Shown here: positions 7,487 through 9,891 of the stretch, in pieces
How positions within the stretch are numbered: position 1 is the stretch's first letter
Layout: the number at the start of each line of letters is the position of its first letter
Source: DSNY01 sp016861185
GTDB lineage: Bacteria > Pseudomonadota > Gammaproteobacteria > Burkholderiales > Burkholderiaceae_F
Reading direction: 5' to 3'
Length of the DNA: 9,891 bases
Assembly (NCBI GenBank): GCA_030263275.1
Contig: SZOR01000130.1
Span: 1-9,891, forward strand
Program-made: the position numbers and the translations under genes
Notes under the pieces: generated by a model
Told to the model about the DNA's origin: nothing
What the model saw: only the letters and a program-made list of their open reading frames with translations
Databases searched by the model: none

Positions 7487-7552
7487 CGGTCCGCCTCCTT
7501 CGCCGGCGGCGCGCCGCTCGCGAATCGAAACCCAGTCGAAGGAGGGTTGTGC
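7487..7552 (+). promoter_or_regulatory. hpf leader: Shine-Dalgarno with complementary sequestering element
   Basis: A very strong SD, AAGGAGGG (7539-7546), lies 6 nt before the hpf ATG. CCTCCTTCG at 7494-7502 is the exact reverse complement of CGAAGGAGG at 7537-7545, giving nine uninterrupted base pairs that would bury the SD. Between the arms sits a self-complementary 12-mer, GCGGCGCGCCGC (7506-7517), able to form a nested short hairpin. The upstream arm begins only 8 nt after the rpoN stop, within reach of a terminating ribosome. The complementarity is seen directly; a regulatory role is inferred. Confidence 0.6.
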
Positions 7553-7882
7553 ATGAACCTCATCATCCAAGGTCATCATCTCGAAGTGACGCCGGCGCTG
7601 CGCGACTACGTCGGCGGCAAACTGGAACGGATCCGGCGGCACTTCGACCATGTGATCGAGGCTGACGTGCTGCTGTCGGTGGACAAGCTGCAACACAAGG
7701 CGGAGGTGACGCTGCGCGTGCGGGGGAACAGCATGCATGCCGAGGCGATCGACGGCGACATGTACGCCGCGATCGACAACCTGATCGACAAGCTCGACCG
7801 CCAGGTGTTGCGCCACAAAGACCGCGTCAAGAATCACGCGCGCGAGCCGCTGAAGCATCAGGCGATGCAGAGCCAACAGTAG
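7553..7882 (+). CDS. hpf: Ribosome hibernation promoting factor, short HPF/YhbH type
   Basis: HPF binds the 30S decoding region in slow-growing cells and helps form inactive 100S ribosome dimers. The 109-residue protein is close to E. coli HPF (95) and far shorter than long HPFs (about 180-190), so it lacks the C-terminal dimerisation domain. The beta-alpha-beta-beta-beta-alpha S30AE fold is recognisable: LIIQGHHLEVTPALRDYV at the start, and DGDMYAAIDNLIDKLDRQVLRHKD at 67-90, which is nearly the E. coli motif. The tail 95-109 is extra and polar. An in-frame TTG at 7547 falls partly inside the SD, so ATG 7553, with a 6-nt spacer to the SD, is preferred. The position behind rpoN is conserved in proteobacteria. 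The neighbouring terminator makes this the last gene of the operon. Confidence 0.95.
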   Translation: MNLIIQGHHLEVTPALRDYVGGKLERIRRHFDHVIEADVLLSVDKLQHKAEVTLRVRGNSMHAEAIDGDMYAAIDNLIDKLDRQVLRHKDRVKNHAREPLKHQAMQSQQ

Positions 7883-7899
7883 GTGCACTGCGCAGGCCG

Positions 7900-7928
7900 A
7901 AAAGGGTCCGCCGCGGCGGACCTTTTTT
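7900..7928 (+). terminator. Intrinsic (Rho-independent) terminator after hpf
   Basis: GGTCCGC (7905-7911) pairs with GCGGACC (7916-7922) across a CGCG loop, giving a 7-bp stem rich in GC, followed at once by six T residues (7923-7928). AAAA precedes the stem (7900-7903), so weak function on the opposite strand is possible. It begins 18 nt after the hpf stop and separates the kdsD-to-hpf operon from the lipoprotein gene. Confidence 0.9.
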
Positions 7929-7966
7929 GCGGGCGCTGCGCGCCGCGATCCGCTCGGGGAGCAGAG

Positions 7967-8521
7967 ATGAGAACGGTATGCATGGCGCTCGCGGCGTTGG
8001 CACTCGCCGGCTGCGCCGCCACGGCCGTGGAGTCGCCGGAGCCGACGCGAACCGTCGCGGCCATCGGCAAGGTCGTCGACAGTCTCGCTGCCGAAACGGC
8101 GCAACGGCTCGCAACCGATGCGTTCAAGGGGTTGCCGGTCGTCGTGCGGCCGGGCACGGGAAACGGCGCGGAGCCGGCCGTCGCCGAGCTGCTGCGCACG
8201 CGCCTGCTCGAGCGCGGCGTGGCGGTCGAGGTCGCGTGCCCTGCACGCTGCCTCGAGCTCTCGCTGATCGAGTTCGCGGCCGATGCGGCGATCGCGAGCG
8301 GTGTCACGCCCGGCCAGGTGCTGTCGGTGGCGACGGGCGCCGTGCCCGTGCTGGGCGGACTGTCGCGCACGCTGGCCGATCGCGAACGCGCCGGCGCGCC
8401 GCGAACGACCGGCCTGCTCGTGAGCTTCGCCGCGCGCGACGGCAACCGTTACACGAGCCGCGCGCACGCGATCGCGATCGTCTCGTCGAGCGACGGCAGC
8501 GTGGCGCTCGAACGGCGCTAA
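7967..8521 (+). CDS. Small putative outer-membrane lipoprotein, family not recognised
   Basis: This encodes 184 residues with a type II signal peptide: basic start, hydrophobic 6-14, and lipobox LAGC with lipidated Cys16. The residue after the Cys is Ala, which in the Lol system predicts outer-membrane delivery. The mature part is an alpha/beta-looking domain. It has a helix (EPAVAELLRTRLLERG, about 69-84), a strand segment ending in CPARC (91-95), another near LELSLIEF (96-103), a Gly/Val/Ala-rich stretch at about 112-135, and strands at 149-156 and 166-173. The CxxxC pair could form a periplasmic disulfide. The pattern vaguely recalls FlgO/CsgG-like lipoprotein domains, but I cannot assign a family or function. 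ATG 7967 follows GGGGAG (7956-7961) at a good spacing. It lies 38 bp beyond the terminator T-tract, so it needs its own promoter or read-through. Confidence 0.8.
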   Translation: MRTVCMALAALALAGCAATAVESPEPTRTVAAIGKVVDSLAAETAQRLATDAFKGLPVVVRPGTGNGAEPAVAELLRTRLLERGVAVEVACPARCLELSLIEFAADAAIASGVTPGQVLSVATGAVPVLGGLSRTLADRERAGAPRTTGLLVSFAARDGNRYTSRAHAIAIVSSSDGSVALERR

Positions 8522-8539
8522 TAGGGCTCCCGAGGCGGA

Positions 8540-8566
8540 CTCGGCGCTCCAACGCGGAGCGCCGAG
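8540..8566 (+). terminator. Perfect 11-bp hairpin after the lipoprotein gene (possible Rho-independent-like end)
   Basis: CTCGGCGCTCC (8540-8550) pairs perfectly with GGAGCGCCGAG (8556-8566) around the loop AACGC. It starts 18 nt after the lipoprotein TAA. No T-tract follows, so it is either a terminator lacking the U-run, a 3'-end mRNA stabiliser, or part of a Rho-dependent end. The structure is certain from sequence; the function is inferred. Confidence 0.5.
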
Positions 8567-8601
8567 CCAGGGGCGCGATCCGTAGTTCTCTGGGTGCGCG
8601 C

Positions 8602-8619
8602 TGTTGCCCGAGGGCAACA
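8602..8619. repeat. Short perfect inverted repeat
   Basis: TGTTGCCC (8602-8609) and GGGCAACA (8612-8619) are perfect inverted copies around GA, forming an 8-bp hairpin with a 2-nt apex (practically 7 bp with a CGAG loop). No T-run follows. It may be a second transcript-end structure or a protein-binding palindrome. Confidence 0.45.
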
Positions 8620-8775
8620 CGGGGACGGTCAATCCGGCAGCTCTTGCCGCAGCGGCGATCGCCTCGCCGACCCGCGCGTATACTCCGCGCCTTCTTTCGG
8701 TCGGCCAGCCCTGCCGGCGGTGCGTTGTAGGTGACCCGACGCGCCGAAACGCGACTGGCGATCAGGGCGACCCCC

Positions 8776-8820
8776 GAATCGAGTTCGCGCGTGAGACTGC
8801 GCCGAATTGAGACTGAATTG
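8776..8820 (+). repeat. Short iterated GAAT(T/C)GAG / TGAGACTG motifs upstream of ptsN
   Basis: GAATTG occurs at 8804-8809 and 8815-8820, exactly 11 bp apart, about one helical turn. A related GAATCGAG lies at 8776-8783. The octamer TGAGACTG occurs at 8792-8799 and again at 8808-8815. The repeats are interleaved and AT-richer than the surroundings. They look like an activator-binding cluster, but nothing here identifies the protein. Confidence 0.35.
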
Positions 8821-8833
8821 GACGTTTTCCTGC
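8818..8833 (+). promoter_or_regulatory. Weak candidate sigma-54 (-24/-12) promoter for ptsN
   Basis: TTGG (8818-8821) and TGC (8831-8833) place the near-invariant GG and GC dinucleotides 10 nt apart, as RpoN promoters require (consensus TGGCACG-N4-TTGC). The CACG block and one T of the -12 element do not match. Transcription would start around 8845, giving a leader of roughly 70 nt. In a GC-rich genome the GG-N10-GC pattern occurs often by chance. Confidence 0.2.
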
Positions 8834-8916
8834 GGCATCGCCCGGACCGCCCGGGTCTAGGGTGACTGCCTGATCCGGCCGCTCGCCGTCGTTGCCTGCA
8901 TCGCTTTCGCGTTCCG

Positions 8917-9387
8917 ATGAACCTGATCTCGCGACTGTTGCCCACTTCCAATGTGCTCATCGACCTGCATGCTTCGAGCAAGAAGCGCATCTTCGAGCAG
9001 GCGGGGCTGCTGTTCGAGAACAACCAGGGCATCGCACGTGCGACGGTGTTCGACAGTTTGTTCGCGCGCGAGCGGCTCGGCTCGACCGGTCTCGGCCAGG
9101 GCGTGGCGATTCCGCACGGCCGGATCAAGGGGTTGAAGGAAGCGGTCGCCGCGTTCGTTCGCTTGGCCGAGCCGGTGCCTTTCGACGCGCCGGACGGACG
9201 TCCGGTGCAACTGCTGATCTTCCTGCTCGTTCCCGAACAGGCCACGCAGCAGCATCTGGACATCCTGTCGGAGCTGGCGCAGATGCTCTCCGACAAGCCC
9301 TTCCGGGAAAGCCTGCTGACCGTCTCCGAGCCGGCCGCGCTGCACGCGATGCTCGCCAACTGGGAGCCGGTCCGCCCGGCCGCGTAG
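8917..9387 (+). CDS. ptsN: PTS IIA-like nitrogen-regulatory protein PtsN (EIIA-Ntr)
   Basis: EIIA-Ntr is the last phospho-acceptor of the nitrogen-related PTS (PtsP to NPr/HPr to PtsN). It regulates rather than transports; in E. coli its unphosphorylated form binds TrkA and KdpD to adjust K+ balance. The 156-residue protein (E. coli 163) is a full PTS EIIA type-2 domain. The phosphorylated His67 sits in GVAIPHGRIKG, preceded by RERLGSTGLGQG, and LLIFLLVPEQATQQHLDILSELA-type sequence follows at about 94-117. ATG 8917 has no clear SD, but the N-terminus MNLISRLLPTSNVLIDL matches the expected start of the family. It lies 42 bp before hprK, so the two probably form an operon. Confidence 0.95.
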   Translation: MNLISRLLPTSNVLIDLHASSKKRIFEQAGLLFENNQGIARATVFDSLFARERLGSTGLGQGVAIPHGRIKGLKEAVAAFVRLAEPVPFDAPDGRPVQLLIFLLVPEQATQQHLDILSELAQMLSDKPFRESLLTVSEPAALHAMLANWEPVRPAA

Positions 9388-9402
9388 GCCGCGCTGCGCG
9401 CC

Positions 9403-9423
9403 CGGCCTGCGGGCCGTTATGCT
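9403..9423 (+). promoter_or_regulatory. Small hairpin and -10-like TATGCT just before hprK
   Basis: In the 42-bp ptsN-hprK gap, CGGCC (9403-9407) and GGCCG (9412-9416) form a 5-bp stem with a TGCG loop. An alternative 5-bp stem uses GCCCG 9400-9404 and CGGGC 9410-9414. TATGCT (9418-9423) follows, ending 6 nt before the hprK ATG. There is no -35 match and no SD for hprK. An internal promoter with little or no leader is possible but speculative. Confidence 0.15.
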
Positions 9424-9429
9424 CGCGGC

Positions 9430-9891
9430 ATGGTCACGCTCGAAAACCTCGTCGAAGACAACCGCGACTCGCTCGCGCTCGAGTGGCTCGCCGGCCGCGA
9501 TCGAGCCGCCAGCGCCCTGCCGGAAACCGGAGGCGCCAACGTCGCGACGTCCGACCTGGTCGGCCACCTCAACCTGATCCATCCGAACCGCCTGCACGTC
9601 CTCGGTGCGCCGGAGGTCAGGTACATCGCGCGCATGGACGCGGCGCGCATCCACCACTACTCGAACGAGCTGATCGCGGGCGCGCCGCTCGGGTTGATCG
9701 TCGCCGAGGGGCTGCCCGCGCCGCCCGGACTGCTGGCCGCCGCGCAACGCGCCGGCCTTCCGGTGCTCGCGACCCCTCTGCCCGCTTCACAGGTCATCGA
9801 CCTGCTGCGCATCTACCTCGCCAAGGTCCTCGCCGCGCATTGCACGATGCACGGCGTGTTCATGGACGTGCTCGGCATGGGCGTGCTGATC
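9430..9891 (+). CDS. hprK: HPr kinase/phosphorylase, N-terminal part (truncated by the window end)
   Basis: HprK phosphorylates and dephosphorylates a serine of HPr, tying PTS status to carbon and virulence control. The frame is open from ATG 9430 to the last base (154 codons). Visible are the HprK N-terminal domain (about 1-125, with HLNLIHPNRLHVLGAPEV near 46-63 and a conserved YSNELIAGAP-type segment at 77-86) and the start of the kinase domain, CTMHGVFMDVLGMGVLI (138-154). The P-loop GDSGxGKS normally follows directly, so the ATP site lies outside the window. No SD is visible before the ATG. In proteobacteria, hprK beside ptsN replaces the kinase-less arrangement of enterics, and the phosphocarrier gene is often a short distance downstream. 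Confidence 0.93.
   Translation, partial: MVTLENLVEDNRDSLALEWLAGRDRAASALPETGGANVATSDLVGHLNLIHPNRLHVLGAPEVRYIARMDAARIHHYSNELIAGAPLGLIVAEGLPAPPGLLAAAQRAGLPVLATPLPASQVIDLLRIYLAKVLAAHCTMHGVFMDVLGMGVLI

Larger units (their letters stand above)
8522..8916. other. 395-bp non-coding region between the lipoprotein gene and ptsN
   Basis: No convincing coding sequence is present. Reading frames that cross it lack a ribosome binding site, recognisable motifs and the third-position GC pattern of neighbouring genes. The contents are two perfect hairpins near the lipoprotein gene (8540-8566 and 8602-8619), an isolated -10-like TATACT at 8679-8684 with no matching -35, short direct repeats at 8776-8820, an imperfect sigma-54-like element at 8818-8833, and a small CCCGG/CCGGG inverted repeat (8841-8855). 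The stretch around 8804-8830 is notably AT-richer than the rest of the window, which suits a promoter for ptsN. Confidence 0.6.

Noticed and set aside
5999..8632. An 877-codon minus-strand reading frame across rpoN, hpf and the lipoprotein gene
   Set aside because: It is antisense to well-supported genes, crosses the terminator, and has shadow-like composition (Arg, Gln, Val and Asp-rich, no motif).
8604..8838. Small frames of about 68-69 codons on both strands in the gap before ptsN
   Set aside because: There is no SD, there are non-ATG or context-free starts, no motifs and no coding-like codon bias.
1..9891. Mobile elements, CRISPR arrays, tRNA/rRNA genes, phage or defence islands
   Set aside because: None was seen. 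Gene order, codon use and GC-richness are uniform and match a conserved core locus.

Overview
This window is GC-rich and carries a chromosomal core locus of a betaproteobacterium, most likely Burkholderiales or a relative. The evidence is the gene order kdsD-kdsC-lptC-lptA-lptB-rpoN-hpf followed by ptsN-hprK. In enterobacteria rapZ (yhbJ) follows ptsN, whereas an HPr kinase here is typical of beta-proteobacteria and some Xanthomonadales. The RpoN and LptC sequences also look beta-proteobacterial. The assignment rests on recalled family features, not on a search.

Layout. Positions 1-301 hold the 3' end of a plus-strand gene for a response-regulator receiver domain, probably the tail of a hybrid sensor kinase. 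A KefB/KefC-type K+/H+ antiporter (330-2321, minus) converges on it. A 109-bp divergent intergenic region with a perfect 7+7 inverted repeat and a -10-like TATCAT separates the antiporter from a tight plus-strand operon: kdsD and kdsC (Kdo synthesis), lptC, lptA and lptB (LPS transport), rpoN (sigma-54) and hpf (ribosome hibernation factor). Most gaps are from -8 to +22 bp. A canonical intrinsic terminator at 7900-7928 closes the operon after hpf. A small unrecognised lipoprotein gene follows (7967-8521), then about 395 bp of non-coding DNA with hairpins and short direct repeats. After that come ptsN (EIIA-Ntr) and the 5' part of hprK, which is cut by the window end just before its Walker A loop.

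Functionally, the operon joins the supply of Kdo for LPS inner core (KdsD, KdsC) to LPS export (the LptB ATPase, the LptC bitopic link and the LptA bridge), and then to global regulators (RpoN, HPF, PtsN, HprK). PtsN and a Kef antiporter both bear on K+ balance, so their presence in one locus may be meaningful, but that is inference.

I found no mobile element, CRISPR array, tRNA/rRNA gene or clearly new multi-gene system. The most interesting signal is in the 66-nt rpoN-hpf gap. A CCTCCTTCG element just after the rpoN stop is perfectly complementary to the hpf Shine-Dalgarno region, which suggests an RNA switch or translational coupling. Secondary signals are the operator-like palindrome before kdsD, the orphan lipoprotein, and the repeat-bearing, AT-richer stretch before ptsN with a possible sigma-54 promoter.
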